Positions 54,264 through 63,998 are shown, counted from the stretch's first letter. The stretch is 64,000 nt of DNA from Paracoccaceae bacterium (GCA_018222585.1 JAAFAB010000006.1:1-64000), one strand, 5' to 3'. Notes: a model not told the origin generated them from the letters alone. Numbers and translations are program-made.

Positions 54264-55556
54264 ATGCAGCACATGGCACCGGAGTCACGGGTGTTCCTCT
54301 TCCTGCAGGGACCCCACGGGCCTTTCTTCCACCAGCTCGCCCGCGCCCTGCGGCTTGCGGGCGCGACCTGCTGGCGCGTCGGCTTCAACGCCGGCGATGC
54401 CGCCTTCTGGCCCGGGCGCGCCAGCTACCTGCCGTTCCGCGAGGCGCCTGACGCCTGGCCTGCCCGGCTGGCCGCCCTGCTGGACGAGAAATCCGTCACC
54501 GACCTGGTGCTTTACGGCGATACCCGCCCGATCCATGCCGAGTCGGTGGCCCTGGCCAGGGCGCGCGGCCTGCGGGTGCATGTCTTCGAAGAGGGGTATC
54601 TGCGCCCCTACTGGGTCACCTACGAGCGCGGCGGGGCCAACGGCCATTCCCGGCTGATGGAGATGGACCTGGCCGGGATGCGCGCCGCGCTGGCCCTGTC
54701 GGACATGGATGCCCCCCTGCCCCCGGCCCGCTGGGGGGACATGCGCGAACATGTGTTCTACGGCGCGCTCTACCACTGGTTCGTGATGTGCGCCAATCGC
54801 GGCTATCGCAACTTCCGCCCGCATCGCAGCATCGGCGTGGCGCGGGAATTCCAGCTCTACCTGCGCCGCCTGGTGACCATGCCGGTCACCGCGGTGACAC
54901 GCTGGCTGGCCTCTCGCCGGATCCGGAGGGGCGGCTTTCCCTACCATGTCGTGCTGCTGCAGCTGGCCCATGATGCCTCGTTCCGCGACCATTCCCCCTT
55001 CGCCTCGCTGGAGGAGTTCCTGGACGTGGTGATGCGCGGCTTTGCCGAGGGCGCGCCGCGCCACCATCACCTTGTCTTCAAGGCGCATCCGCTGGAGGAC
55101 GGCCGGGTGCCGATCCGGCGCGAGCTGGCCCGGCTGGCCCGCGAACTGGGGCTTGAAGGGCGCATCCACTGGGTGCGCGGCGGCAAGCTGGCACAGCTGC
55201 TGGCCGATGCGCGCTCTGCGGTGACGGTGAATTCCACCGCCGCGCAGCAGGTGCTTTACCGGGGCATCCCGTTGAAAACATTCGGCAATGCGGTCTACAA
55301 CAAGCCCGAGTTCGTCTCGGACCAGCCCCTGCCCGAGTTCTTCGCCGGCGCCCGCCGCCCCGATGGCGCGGCCTACAAGGATTACCGGCGCTTCCTGCTG
55401 GAAACCAGCCAGGTCGCCGGGGGCTTCTACGCCGCGCGCTCGCGCCGGCAACTGCTGCGCCAGGTGGTCGACATGATGCTGGCCGAGGACGATCCCTACG
55501 ATGCCCTGCGATCGGGCACCGCGGCGCCACGGCAACAGTTGCGGGCGGTGACGTGA
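54264..55556 (+). CDS. capsule polysaccharide Kdo-transferase, KpsS-like
   Basis: 430 residues of the capsule-polysaccharide biosynthesis family (KpsS/LipB, Pfam Capsule_synth). Seen: VFLFLQGPHGPFFHQLARALRLAGATCWRVGFNAGD at the N-terminus, VFEEGYLRPYWVTYERGG, FKAHPLEDG, VTVNSTAAQQVLYRGIP, and KTFGNAVYNKPEFVSDQPL. KpsS adds the first Kdo to the phosphatidylglycerol anchor of group-2 type capsules. CCGGAGGGACAG precedes the ATG. First gene of the kpsS-wza-kpsC cluster that lies between ribE and ribD. Confidence 0.88.
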   Translation: MQHMAPESRVFLFLQGPHGPFFHQLARALRLAGATCWRVGFNAGDAAFWPGRASYLPFREAPDAWPARLAALLDEKSVTDLVLYGDTRPIHAESVALARARGLRVHVFEEGYLRPYWVTYERGGANGHSRLMEMDLAGMRAALALSDMDAPLPPARWGDMREHVFYGALYHWFVMCANRGYRNFRPHRSIGVAREFQLYLRRLVTMPVTAVTRWLASRRIRRGGFPYHVVLLQLAHDASFRDHSPFASLEEFLDVVMRGFAEGAPRHHHLVFKAHPLEDGRVPIRRELARLARELGLEGRIHWVRGGKLAQLLADARSAVTVNSTAAQQVLYRGIPLKTFGNAVYNKPEFVSDQPLPEFFAGARRPDGAAYKDYRRFLLETSQVAGGFYAARSRRQLLRQVVDMMLAEDDPYDALRSGTAAPRQQLRAVT

Positions 55557-55704
55557 CGCGCGCGGAAGGTCACCCCCGAGAGTCTGGCTTTTGCAGCCAA
55601 GCTCCTGTAACGTCGCGGGAAAGAGGCGACGTGGCGGCGGATCCGGGCAAACCCGGACCATCGCGGCAGACAGAACGGCCAGCCATAGGCCGAGGAGACG
55701 AGCA

Positions 55705-56838
55705 GTGAAACCGACCCCCTCCCGATGGACCCGGTCCGTCGCGTTGATCGCGGCGATTGCCGCCCTGTCCTCCTGTGCCGTCCTGCCCCGCAGCGGCCCG
55801 ACCAAGCGCGAGATCTACGCCGGCTCGGTCCAGCGCGAGGGTGACGCCTTCGTCGTCGCCGTGAACGACCGGGTGACCCGGGCCACCGCCGTCATCCCGG
55901 CGCTCGGCTTTTCGGATGCCTTCCTCAACGCCGGGCCCGTCGGGGCCGACGTGATCCGCCCCGGCGACACGCTGTCGCTGACCATCTGGGAAAACGTCGA
56001 CGAGGGGCTGCTGGCCTCCGAAGGCGTCAACTACACCTCGCTGAGCGCGGTGCAGGTGGATGGCGCAGGCTTCATCTTCGTCCCCTACGCAGGCCGCATC
56101 CGCGCGGCAGGCAATTCGCCCGAGTCGATCCGGCGCATCATCACCGAGAAACTGGCCGACCAGACCCCCGACCCGCAGGTCGAGGTGGTGCGCGAGGCCG
56201 GCGACGGTGCCAGCGTCACGCTGATCGGCGCCATCGGCGGGTCCGGCGTCTACCCGATCGAGCGGCCGACGCTGCGGCTCTCGGGGATGCTGGCGGCGGC
56301 GGGCGGGATCTCGGTTCCCCCCGAAAGCGCGCTGATCACCGTGGTGCGCGGCAACCAGCGCTCGACCATCTGGTTCCAGGATCTGTTCGACGATCCGCGC
56401 TACGACATCGCCCTGCGCAATGGTGACCGCATCCTGCTGGAAGAGGACACCCGCAGCTTCACCGTGCTGGGCGCGGCCGGCACCCAGAGCGTGATCGACT
56501 TCGAAAGCCAGACCCTGTCGGGCATCGAGGCCATTGCCCAGGCGGGCGGGCTGAAGGCCAATGCCGCCGATCCGACCGGCGTCTTCGTCTTCCGCAATGA
56601 GGCCGAGGAGATCTCCGAGCAGGTGCTGGGACGTTCCGACCTGACCGGCGCGCAGCGCATGGTCTACGTGCTGGACCTGACCCAGCCGAACGGCATGTTC
56701 ATGGCCCGCGACTTCCTGATCCGCGACGGAGACCTGCTCTATGTCACCGAAGCGCCCTTCACCCAGTGGGACAAGACCATCGCGGCGCTGACCGGCTCTC
56801 TCAGCCGGGTCGATGCGCTCGGCTCCATCGGGCAGTAG
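55705..56838 (+). CDS. Wza/KpsD-type polysaccharide export lipoprotein
   Basis: 377 residues. Lipobox LSSC with C24, so an outer-membrane lipoprotein. Polysaccharide-export (Poly_export) domain: VIRPGDTLSLTIWENVDEGLLA, then VPYAGRIRAAGNSPESIRRIITEKLAD. Two SLBB-type segments follow (VTLIGAIGGSGVYPIERPTLRL; FTVLGAAGTQSVIDFESQTLSGIEAIAQAGGL). GTG start at 55705 behind GAGGAGACGAGCA. Eleven bases upstream of kpsC. Forms the outer-membrane channel for capsule export. Confidence 0.92.
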   Translation: MKPTPSRWTRSVALIAAIAALSSCAVLPRSGPTKREIYAGSVQREGDAFVVAVNDRVTRATAVIPALGFSDAFLNAGPVGADVIRPGDTLSLTIWENVDEGLLASEGVNYTSLSAVQVDGAGFIFVPYAGRIRAAGNSPESIRRIITEKLADQTPDPQVEVVREAGDGASVTLIGAIGGSGVYPIERPTLRLSGMLAAAGGISVPPESALITVVRGNQRSTIWFQDLFDDPRYDIALRNGDRILLEEDTRSFTVLGAAGTQSVIDFESQTLSGIEAIAQAGGLKANAADPTGVFVFRNEAEEISEQVLGRSDLTGAQRMVYVLDLTQPNGMFMARDFLIRDGDLLYVTEAPFTQWDKTIAALTGSLSRVDALGSIGQ

Positions 56839-56849
56839 GCAGGGCAGCG

Positions 56850-58889
56850 ATGACCCCCGAGGCGGCCCCGCAGTCCGATCCCTCCGAGAGCGCGACGGGT
56901 GAGCTGCAGCCACTGCATTTCTACAACGCCGGCTTCCTGCGCCAGAAGCGCGTGCGGCGGACCCTGGAGCTGTCAGGCTACCGGCTGACCCCGCTGGGCG
57001 ATCCCGGCCCCGGGGGGCTGATCGGGGTCTGGGGCCATTCCCCCTATGCCAAGCGCGGCGAGGCGGTGGCCGAGAAGTCCGGCGCCTCCCTGCTGCGCAT
57101 CGAGGATGCGTTCCTGCGCTCGCTGCAGCCTGGCCGGATGGGAGAGCCCCCGCTGGGCCTGACGCTGGACCGGACGGGCTGCCATTTCGACGGCACCGCC
57201 CCCTCGGACCTTGAGCGTCTGCTGAAGACCCACCCTTTCGACGACGGCGCCCTGCTGAACCGCGCCCGGGGCCTGCGGGCCCGGATGCGCGAGGCGCACC
57301 TGTCGAAATATGCCGCCTGCGACCCCGACCTGCCACTGCCGGACCCGGGCTACGTGCTGGTCATCGACCAGCTGCGCGGCGATGCCTCGGTGCGCCTCGG
57401 CGGGGCGGATGCCAATACCTTCAAGGAGATGCTCTACTGGGCGCAGGAGGATCACCCCGGCGCCCGCATCGTCATCAAGACCCATCCCGAGACCCAGGGC
57501 GGCAAGCGGGACGGCTACTACGGCGCGGCCGATGTCGCGGCAGCGGCGCCGGGCCGGATCACCCTGCTGGACACGCCGGTCAGCCCCTGGCTGCTGCTGG
57601 AGGGCGCGGTCGCGGTCTACACCGTCAGCTCGCAGCTGGGGTTCGAGGCGATCCTGGCCGGACACCGGCCCCGGGTCTTCGGCCTGCCCTTCTATGCCGG
57701 CTGGGATCTTTCCGACGACCGCCATCCGCTGCCCCCCGGGCCCTCGCGCCGGGGGCGTCGCCTGACCCGCACCCAGCTGACCGCCGGGGCCCTGTTGCTC
57801 TATCCGCGCTGGTACGACCCCTACGAGGACCGGCTCTGCGGGGCCGAGGAGGCCGCCGAGGCGCTGGCCGCCCGGGCCCGCGCCTGGCGCGAGGATCGCC
57901 ACGGCTGGCGCGCCAGCAATATCCGCCTGTGGAAACGGCGCCATTTCCAGGCCTTCTTCGGCCAGGACAGCCGGATGCGCTTTTCCCCCGGCACCGGGCC
58001 GCAACGGCAAATGAGCTGGGGCGGCGCCACCCGTGGCGCGGTCGGGGTCGAGGACGGTTTCCTGCGCTCGCGCGGGCTGGGGGCCGAGCTGGTGCCGCCG
58101 CTCTCGCTGACGCTGGACGATCTGGGCATCTACTACGATCCGCGCCGGGAAAGCCGGCTGGAACGGCTGATCACCGCCCGCGCCGAGCTGCGCCCGGACC
58201 AGTTGCTGCGCATCGAGCGGCTGATCGCCACCATCCGCAAGTCTGGCCTGTCGAAATACAACCTGGAAGGCGCCGCGACCCTGCCCAGGCTGCGGCCCGG
58301 GCGGCGGGTGCTGGTGCCGGGACAGGTCGAGGATGATGCCTCGGTGCTCTGCGGCGCCGGGCCGGTGCGCAGCAACCTGGAACTGCTGCAGGCGGTGCGC
58401 AAGGTCGAGCCGGACGCGGTGGTGCTCTACAAGCCCCACCCCGATGTCGAGCGCGGTCTGCGCCCCGGGCGGCTGGAGGACGATCAGGCGCTGGCCTATG
58501 CCGACGAGATCCTGACCGCCGCCGATCCCGCCGCCCTGCTGGAGCAGGTCGATGCGGTCTGGACCATGACCTCGCTGATGGGGTTCGAGGCGCTTCTGCG
58601 CGGGGTCGAGGTGATCTGCACCGGGCTGCCCTTCTATGCCGGCTGGGGACTGACGCGGGACCTCGACCATGTGCCGCGCCGCCGCGCCCGGGTCAGCCTG
58701 GAGAGCCTGGCCCATGCCGCGCTGATCGACTATCCGCGCTACCTGGATCCGGTGACGCGCCTGCCCTGTCCGGTCGAAGTCGCGGTGCGGCGGCTGCAGC
58801 AGCCGGGCGGATCCGACGCCGGACCGGGGCTGCGCGCGCTGTCGAAGGCCCAGGGGCTGCTGGCCTCGCGCCCGGGTCTCTGGCGCTAG
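56850..58889 (+). CDS. capsule polysaccharide Kdo-transferase, KpsC-like (two modules)
   Basis: 679 residues made of two related modules, as in KpsC where they carry beta-2,4 and beta-2,7 Kdo-transferase activities. Module 1: LLRIEDAFLRSLQPG, LGLTLDRTGCHFDG, LVIDQLRGDASV, VIKTHPETQGGKRDGYY, FGLPFYAGWDLSDD. Module 2: VGVEDGFLRSRGLGAEL, LSLTLDDLGIYYDP, LVPGQVEDDASV, LYKPHPDVERGLRPG, CTGLPFYAGWGLTRD. It builds the poly-Kdo linker of the capsule. No KpsM/T/E ABC exporter is in the window. Convergent with ribD, 14 bases between stops. Confidence 0.93.
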   Translation: MTPEAAPQSDPSESATGELQPLHFYNAGFLRQKRVRRTLELSGYRLTPLGDPGPGGLIGVWGHSPYAKRGEAVAEKSGASLLRIEDAFLRSLQPGRMGEPPLGLTLDRTGCHFDGTAPSDLERLLKTHPFDDGALLNRARGLRARMREAHLSKYAACDPDLPLPDPGYVLVIDQLRGDASVRLGGADANTFKEMLYWAQEDHPGARIVIKTHPETQGGKRDGYYGAADVAAAAPGRITLLDTPVSPWLLLEGAVAVYTVSSQLGFEAILAGHRPRVFGLPFYAGWDLSDDRHPLPPGPSRRGRRLTRTQLTAGALLLYPRWYDPYEDRLCGAEEAAEALAARARAWREDRHGWRASNIRLWKRRHFQAFFGQDSRMRFSPGTGPQRQMSWGGATRGAVGVEDGFLRSRGLGAELVPPLSLTLDDLGIYYDPRRESRLERLITARAELRPDQLLRIERLIATIRKSGLSKYNLEGAATLPRLRPGRRVLVPGQVEDDASVLCGAGPVRSNLELLQAVRKVEPDAVVLYKPHPDVERGLRPGRLEDDQALAYADEILTAADPAALLEQVDAVWTMTSLMGFEALLRGVEVICTGLPFYAGWGLTRDLDHVPRRRARVSLESLAHAALIDYPRYLDPVTRLPCPVEVAVRRLQQPGGSDAGPGLRALSKAQGLLASRPGLWR

Positions 58890-58903
58890 GTTCCTGCGGG
58901 GAA

Positions 58904-60010
58904 TCAGACGTTGGCGCGCGTCCAGCGCGACATGACATCGACCCCGACGCGGCGCTCTTCCAGCAGGGTCAGCCGGGGCGCCTCGCCCAGCCGTTCAAGG
59001 CCGAGCGCGCCCATCCCAGGGCGCCCTTCGGCCCCCAGCAGGAGGCCGGCAGAGAAGATCACCAGCTCGTCCACCAGGTCTGCGCCGATCAGCGTCGCCG
59101 CCAGCGCGCCGCCGCCCTCACAGAAGACGCGGGTCAGGCCGGCTGCGCCAAGCTCTTGCAGGACCGAGGAAATATCAAGCTGCCGCCCTGCCAGATCGCA
59201 GGCGATGAGGCGCGCGCCCAGGCCCTGCCAGGCTTCAATCAATGCCGGGTCGGCATCCCGGCCGTGGCAGATCCAGACCGGGATCGCCCTGGCCGTGCGC
59301 GCCAGTTGACCCATCAGCGGCAGATCGAGACGGCGCGAGATGACAATGCGTACCGGCTGGAAATCCAGCCCCATGTCCCGCACCGTCAACGTCGGGTCAT
59401 CGGCCCGTGCTGTGCCGGCCCCGACCATCACCGCGTCATGGCGGGCGCGCATGGCATGGACCTCATGCCTGGCCGCGGGGCCGGTGATCCACTTGCTCTC
59501 GCCGGTCGCAGTGGCGATGCGACCATCCAGCGAGAGCGCCAGTTTCAGGGTGACGAAGGGGCGGCCCTGCTCGCGGTTGAGGAAGAAGCCGGCATGATCT
59601 TCCAAAGCCTCCTGCGCCATCAGGCCGGTCGAGACCTCGATGCCAGCGGCGCGCAGCATCGCGAAGCCCTGGCCGTCGACCTTGGGGTCGATATCGGCGA
59701 TCGGCGCCACGACCCGGGCGATCCCGGCGGCGATCAGCGCCTCGGCGCAGGGCGGCGTCTTGCCGTGATGGGCGCAGGGTTCAAGCGAGACATAGGCGGT
59801 GGCGCCGCGCGCCGCCGCGCCCGCCTGGGCCAGCGCCACGGTTTCCGCATGGGGCCGTCCGCCGGGCTGTGTCCAGCCGCGACCGAGTATGCGGCCCTCC
59901 TTGACGATGACGCAGCCGACCGCCGGATTGGGCCAGCAGCGCCCCTGCCCTCGCCGCCCCAGCGACAGCGCCAGGGCCAGGTAGCGGGCGTCCTGCGCAG
60001 CCGGCATCAC
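58904..60010 (-). CDS. ribD: bifunctional riboflavin deaminase/reductase
   Basis: 368 residues. N-terminal zinc deaminase: [15 protein letters not shown] and [18 protein letters not shown] (zinc His and two Cys). C-terminal reductase: [44 protein letters not shown] and [14 protein letters not shown]. It catalyses the second and third pyrimidine steps of riboflavin synthesis. Overlaps nrdR by four bases. Confidence 0.95.
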   Translation of the reverse strand: MMPAAQDARYLALALSLGRRGQGRCWPNPAVGCVIVKEGRILGRGWTQPGGRPHAETVALAQAGAAARGATAYVSLEPCAHHGKTPPCAEALIAAGIARVVAPIADIDPKVDGQGFAMLRAAGIEVSTGLMAQEALEDHAGFFLNREQGRPFVTLKLALSLDGRIATATGESKWITGPAARHEVHAMRARHDAVMVGAGTARADDPTLTVRDMGLDFQPVRIVISRRLDLPLMGQLARTARAIPVWICHGRDADPALIEAWQGLGARLIACDLAGRQLDISSVLQELGAAGLTRVFCEGGGALAATLIGADLVDELVIFSAGLLLGAEGRPGMGALGLERLGEAPRLTLLEERRVGVDVMSRWTRANV

Positions 60011-60474
60011 TCGTCGCGGGGCATGTTCGGACGCAGTTCGCTGACGAACTTGTCGAAATCGTCGGCGGCCTGGAAATTCTTGTAGACACTGGCGAAACGC
60101 ACGTAGGCGACAGTGTCGATGCGGGCCAGGGCCTCCATCACGATCTCGCCGATCACCTTCGAGGGAATGTCGGTCTCGCCCATGCTCTCGAGGCGGCGCA
60201 CGATGCCCGAGATCATCTGGTCGATGCGTTCCTGCTCGACCGGGCGCTTTTGCATCGAGATGCGGATCGACCGTTCCAGCTTGTCGCGATCGAAGTCCTC
60301 GCGCCGGCCGGTGGACTTGATCACCACGAGGTCGCGCAGCTGCACGCGCTCATAGGTGGTGAAGCGCCCGCCGCAGGCCGGGCAGAACCGGCGCCGCCGG
60401 ATCGCCGCGTGATCCTCGGCCGGGCGGGAATCCTTCACCTGGGTGTCGACATTTCCGCAAAACGGACAGCGCAT
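60007..60474 (-). CDS. nrdR: transcriptional repressor NrdR
   Basis: 155 residues. Zinc ribbon [18 protein letters not shown].. [20 protein letters not shown] (four Cys) followed by an ATP-cone domain ([27 protein letters not shown]). It represses ribonucleotide reductase genes in response to ATP/dATP. A TATAGT -10-like element lies about 60 bases upstream on the minus strand; no clear -35 partner. Co-transcribed with ribD. Confidence 0.96.
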   Translation of the reverse strand: MRCPFCGNVDTQVKDSRPAEDHAAIRRRRFCPACGGRFTTYERVQLRDLVVIKSTGRREDFDRDKLERSIRISMQKRPVEQERIDQMISGIVRRLESMGETDIPSKVIGEIVMEALARIDTVAYVRFASVYKNFQAADDFDKFVSELRPNMPRDE

Positions 60475-60624
60475 CGGCCTGGGCTCCCACTACTTGCCCC
60501 CCATTCTGGGGGCACCCCGGTTTTATCCACAGGTACTATAGGGGGTCCACTGAGGATTGGGTAGGTCCGTTTTCGCATCACCAGATGTGCTGCGCAATTG
60601 CCACGTCGGCGCGGACAGCCGACG

Positions 60625-61749
60625 TCACCCCGGCTCGGACTGGAAGAAGGAATGCCGCGCCCGCCCCGCCTTCTTCGAGGCATAGAGCGCGCTGTCGGCA
60701 TCGGCGAGCATCTGGTCCGGCCGGGGCTGGTCATAGAAGGTCGACAGGGTGGTGCCCATCGAGCAGGAGATGTGGCAGCTCGCCCCCTCGAAGCTGATCG
60801 GGATCTCGAGGCGCCGGATCAGCCGCGTCGCGATCTCCTCGATCCGCGACCGCTTGGTCAGGTTGTGGAACAGCAGGACGAATTCGTCCCCCCCGATCCG
60901 CGCCACCGTGTCGCCGGCACGGGTTTCATCCACCATCAGCCGGGCGACATGCTGCAGCACGTAGTCCCCGGCCGCGTGACCATGGGTATCGTTGACCTGC
61001 TTGAACCAATCGAGATCGAGGTGCATCAGGGCGAAATCCTGCCCCGTGCGCACCAGCCGGGCCAGGATGTGATCCATGGCGCGGCGGTTCTTCAGCCCGG
61101 TCAGCGTATCGGTATAGGCCTGTTCCTCGGCGGCGATCTTGGCGCCCTGCAGACGCAGGTTGAGGGTGCGCGACGCCTCCATCGCGGCGGTCTTCGCCTC
61201 GATCAGGTAGAGCATTTCGATGGTCAGGTCGGTGGGGGCGAAGTCGCCCGAGTGCAGGGTATAGGTCTGGATCGCGTCGAGAATGGAGATGCCGAAGGAG
61301 AAATTGACCACCGCCCCCCGCCGCCCCTGCCCGTCGGGCGCAAGCGGCACCAGCACCGCCTTGAGCGGCGTGCGCGGATCATCCCTGAGCCGCAGGTGCA
61401 GCTTGATTCCCGCCGAGGCCAGCAGCGCCGCCATGGAGGAGACCGCCCGGGGTCGCGACAGTTCGAAGAGCTCGAGGAACCGCTGCCCGGCCATCGGCAG
61501 GTCCGGGCGCAGCTTCTGCATCGTCGGCCCGGCATGGATCACATGACCACTGTCGTCCAGCACCAGGTGCATCGGGGAAAGCGCATCCATCGACTCCAGC
61601 GGCAGGGCCGGCAACAGCATGGCGGCGGACAGGCGCCCGCCTCCGGAGGGGGCCGCGGACTCCGTCCGTCTTTGCCCTGCCCGCCCCTGATCGGCGCGCG
61701 CCTGATCCGCGCAATCCTGATCGACCTGCCCTTGATCAACCCGGCTCAT
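60625..61749 (-). CDS. diguanylate cyclase (GGDEF) with H-NOX-associated sensor domain
   Basis: 374 residues. Residues 1-40 are Asp/Gln/Arg-rich and probably disordered. About 45-170 resembles the HNOBA (H-NOX associated) PAS-like domain (LPLESMDALSPMHLVLDDSGHV.. MAGQRFLELFELSRP). A coiled linker follows, then a GGDEF domain with GGDEF intact at 286-290 and an I-site RAGD at 277-280, so active and product-inhibited c-di-GMP synthesis is expected. It overlaps the H-NOX-like gene by an ATGA, so the two proteins probably form a signalling pair. Confidence 0.92.
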   Translation of the reverse strand: MSRVDQGQVDQDCADQARADQGRAGQRRTESAAPSGGGRLSAAMLLPALPLESMDALSPMHLVLDDSGHVIHAGPTMQKLRPDLPMAGQRFLELFELSRPRAVSSMAALLASAGIKLHLRLRDDPRTPLKAVLVPLAPDGQGRRGAVVNFSFGISILDAIQTYTLHSGDFAPTDLTIEMLYLIEAKTAAMEASRTLNLRLQGAKIAAEEQAYTDTLTGLKNRRAMDHILARLVRTGQDFALMHLDLDWFKQVNDTHGHAAGDYVLQHVARLMVDETRAGDTVARIGGDEFVLLFHNLTKRSRIEEIATRLIRRLEIPISFEGASCHISCSMGTTLSTFYDQPRPDQMLADADSALYASKKAGRARHSFFQSEPG

Positions 61750-62333
61750 CCCGCTTTGCCCCCCAGCTCGAAGGCGCGCCCCTCGGCGAAGGCGGTTTCC
61801 ACCAGAGTCACCTCGACCGTCTCGACCCGCTGGGCTTCGCCCATGTGATCAAGGATCACCAGCGCGCCGTAGTCGTCGGCCATGGCACGCAGGATCCCGA
61901 CGAGCACATGGCCGAAGCCGGGAAAGCCTGCACTGCAGGTGATTGAATAGCGCGAGGCCGAGTGCTGGCGCAGCTCCAGCTCGGGCAGGTCGAGATCGGA
62001 GACCGCCAACCGGGTGCGATCGGGCAGGTCATCGAGCGAATGCAGGAAATCCTCGTACCCCAGACCGGCGAAGCGCAGCAGCCGGCGCAGCCCTTCGTTG
62101 TTGGGATGCGAGACGAGGTAGGTGCCGATATCCTCCAGCACCATGGCGCGGGTCTTCTTCAGCTTGACGGCAGCGGCGTCCAGCACCCGGCCGGTCAGCG
62201 CGTCCTCGTAGACCAGCATCGCCTCGAACTCGACGAAGGGCAAGTCGGCGGCGGCAGCCACGTCGAGCCAGAGCGCGTCCCCGTAGGTATCGCGCAGGAA
62301 ACATTGAATAGACCTGTTGATCAATCCGTGCAT
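61746..62333 (-). CDS. H-NOX-like (heme NO-binding family) protein lacking canonical heme ligands
   Basis: 195 residues over the whole H-NOX domain: MHGLINRSIQCFLRDTYGD at the start and GLRRLLRFAGLGYEDFLHSLDDLP in the middle. In canonical H-NOX the proximal His lies in D-E-V-H after F-L; here that position is Pro104 in LDDLPDR. The propionate-binding Y-x-S-x-R motif is Y129-S-I-T-C133. Both classical heme contacts are thus altered. The protein may bind heme differently or sense something else. Coupled to the diguanylate cyclase gene. Confidence 0.85.
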   Translation of the reverse strand: MHGLINRSIQCFLRDTYGDALWLDVAAAADLPFVEFEAMLVYEDALTGRVLDAAAVKLKKTRAMVLEDIGTYLVSHPNNEGLRRLLRFAGLGYEDFLHSLDDLPDRTRLAVSDLDLPELELRQHSASRYSITCSAGFPGFGHVLVGILRAMADDYGALVILDHMGEAQRVETVEVTLVETAFAEGRAFELGGKAG

Positions 62334-62408
62334 GGCCTGCCGCCCGTCCTCGTTCCCCGCAGGATGACCGCAGGGACTTAAGATAGGCTCAACAGCGATG
62401 CGATCGGG

Positions 62409-63998
62409 TCAGAAGTCGGTCGGCGCCCCGCCCTCTTCCTTTCGCCGGATCACGAAGTCTTCCAGCGCCGCGCGGTTGGCATCGGGCATCGGCGGCGGGG
62501 TGAAATCGGCAAGGATGCGTTTCCAGGTCACATGGGCGCGCTCGGCGGTCCAGACCTCGCCTGCCTGCTGGAACGCCTCGAAGTTGCGCCAGTCCGACAG
62601 GAAGGGCTGGTAGAAGGCCGTCGCATAGCGTTCCTGAGTATGGGGAATGCCGAAGAAGTGGCCGTTCTGGCGCACCTCGCGCATCGCCTCCAGCGCCAGG
62701 GCGCCCTCATCGACGGCGCAGATCTCGGGTTCCAGGTATCGCTGGATCTGCTGGATCACCTCGCAGTCCATGACGAATTTCTCAGGGCTGGCGATCAGCC
62801 CGCCCTCCAGCCAGCCGGCGGCGTGGTAGACCACGTTGGCGCCCGACTGCACGGCGGACCAGAGCGCGTTGGAGGTTTCCCACATGGCCTGGCCGTCAGG
62901 CACATTGGCCGCGCACGAGCCCGAGGCGCGCATCGGCAGCCCGTAGTGGCGGCACATCTGGCCGGTCATCTGGGTGGCGCGCATGTATTCCGGCGTGCCG
63001 AAGGCCGGCGCGCCCGACTTCATGTCAACGTTGGAGGTGAAGGTGCCGAAGGCGCAGGGGATGCCGGGCCGGATGTACTGCGCCAGGGCGATGGCCGAGA
63101 GGCCCTCGGCCAGCGACTGCACCACCGCCCCCGCCATGGTTACCGGCGCCATCGCGCCCGCCAGGGTGAAGGGCGAGACGATCAGCCCCTGCCCCCGTCG
63201 CGCCATGCGCATCCAGCCGTCCAGCATCGGATAGTCGTGCTTTAGCGGCGAGGTGGAGTTGATGTTGGTGTAAAGATGAGGGCGCGAGGTGAAGGTCTCT
63301 TCGTCCCAGCCGCCGGCAAGGCGGACCATCTCCATCACGTCCTCGACCCGCTCGGCCCCGAGGGAATAGGCGTGCGGCACCTTGTCGGTCAGGGTCAGCT
63401 TGTCGAAGAGCACGTCGAGGTGGCGCACCGAGGCATGGACGTCGACCGGCTCCACCGGGTAGCCGCCGACAAAGTGGATGCAGTTGAAATACTGCGAGAG
63501 TTTCAGCAGGTTGGCGCAGTATTCGCGGGTGCCGGGGATCTTGCGGCCCAGGTCCATGTCCCAGTAGTTCGGCGGCGAGGAGACATTGCCGAAGAGGATG
63601 TGCCTGCCCCCGACCGGCAGGTCGTGGGCCGGGTTGCGGGCATGGAGGGTCCATTCGGCCGGCGCGTGCGACAGCATCTCGGTGACGAAATCGCGGCCCA
63701 TGCGGACCACCTCCCCCTCCACGATGCAGCCGGCTTCGGCCAGTATCGCGCGGGCCTCGGGGTTGAGAAAGGCGATGCCGATCTCCTCCAGCACCACCAT
63801 CGCGGCCTCGTGGATGGCGGCGACCCCCTCTTCGGAGAGCGGTTCGGTCGGGGCGTCGATATTGACCGGAATGCGCCAGTCGCTTTGCACGATGGCGGCG
63901 GAACCGCGGCGCGCGGCAGAGCCGGCCCGGCCACCGCCGCGGCGCTTGCGCGCCTGGCCTGCGGGATCTGCGCTGTCGGCTGCGGGAATGTCCGCCAT
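62409..63998 (-). CDS. MttB-family corrinoid methyltransferase, non-pyrrolysine type
   Basis: 529 residues, trimethylamine methyltransferase (MttB) superfamily. An Arg/Gly-rich N-terminal tail (1-35) is followed by the barrel: LSEEGVAAIHEAAMVVLEEIGIAFLNPEARAIL, GNVSSPPNYWDM, VSPFTLAGAMAPVTMAGAVVQSLAEGLSAIALAQYIRPG. The frame is uninterrupted with no internal TAG, so pyrrolysine is absent. Non-Pyl relatives such as MtgB demethylate glycine betaine or other quaternary amines. The start at 63998 is two bases from the window edge, so a further upstream start cannot be excluded. The corrinoid protein partner is not visible. Confidence 0.9.
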   Translation of the reverse strand: MADIPAADSADPAGQARKRRGGGRAGSAARRGSAAIVQSDWRIPVNIDAPTEPLSEEGVAAIHEAAMVVLEEIGIAFLNPEARAILAEAGCIVEGEVVRMGRDFVTEMLSHAPAEWTLHARNPAHDLPVGGRHILFGNVSSPPNYWDMDLGRKIPGTREYCANLLKLSQYFNCIHFVGGYPVEPVDVHASVRHLDVLFDKLTLTDKVPHAYSLGAERVEDVMEMVRLAGGWDEETFTSRPHLYTNINSTSPLKHDYPMLDGWMRMARRGQGLIVSPFTLAGAMAPVTMAGAVVQSLAEGLSAIALAQYIRPGIPCAFGTFTSNVDMKSGAPAFGTPEYMRATQMTGQMCRHYGLPMRASGSCAANVPDGQAMWETSNALWSAVQSGANVVYHAAGWLEGGLIASPEKFVMDCEVIQQIQRYLEPEICAVDEGALALEAMREVRQNGHFFGIPHTQERYATAFYQPFLSDWRNFEAFQQAGEVWTAERAHVTWKRILADFTPPPMPDANRAALEDFVIRRKEEGGAPTDF

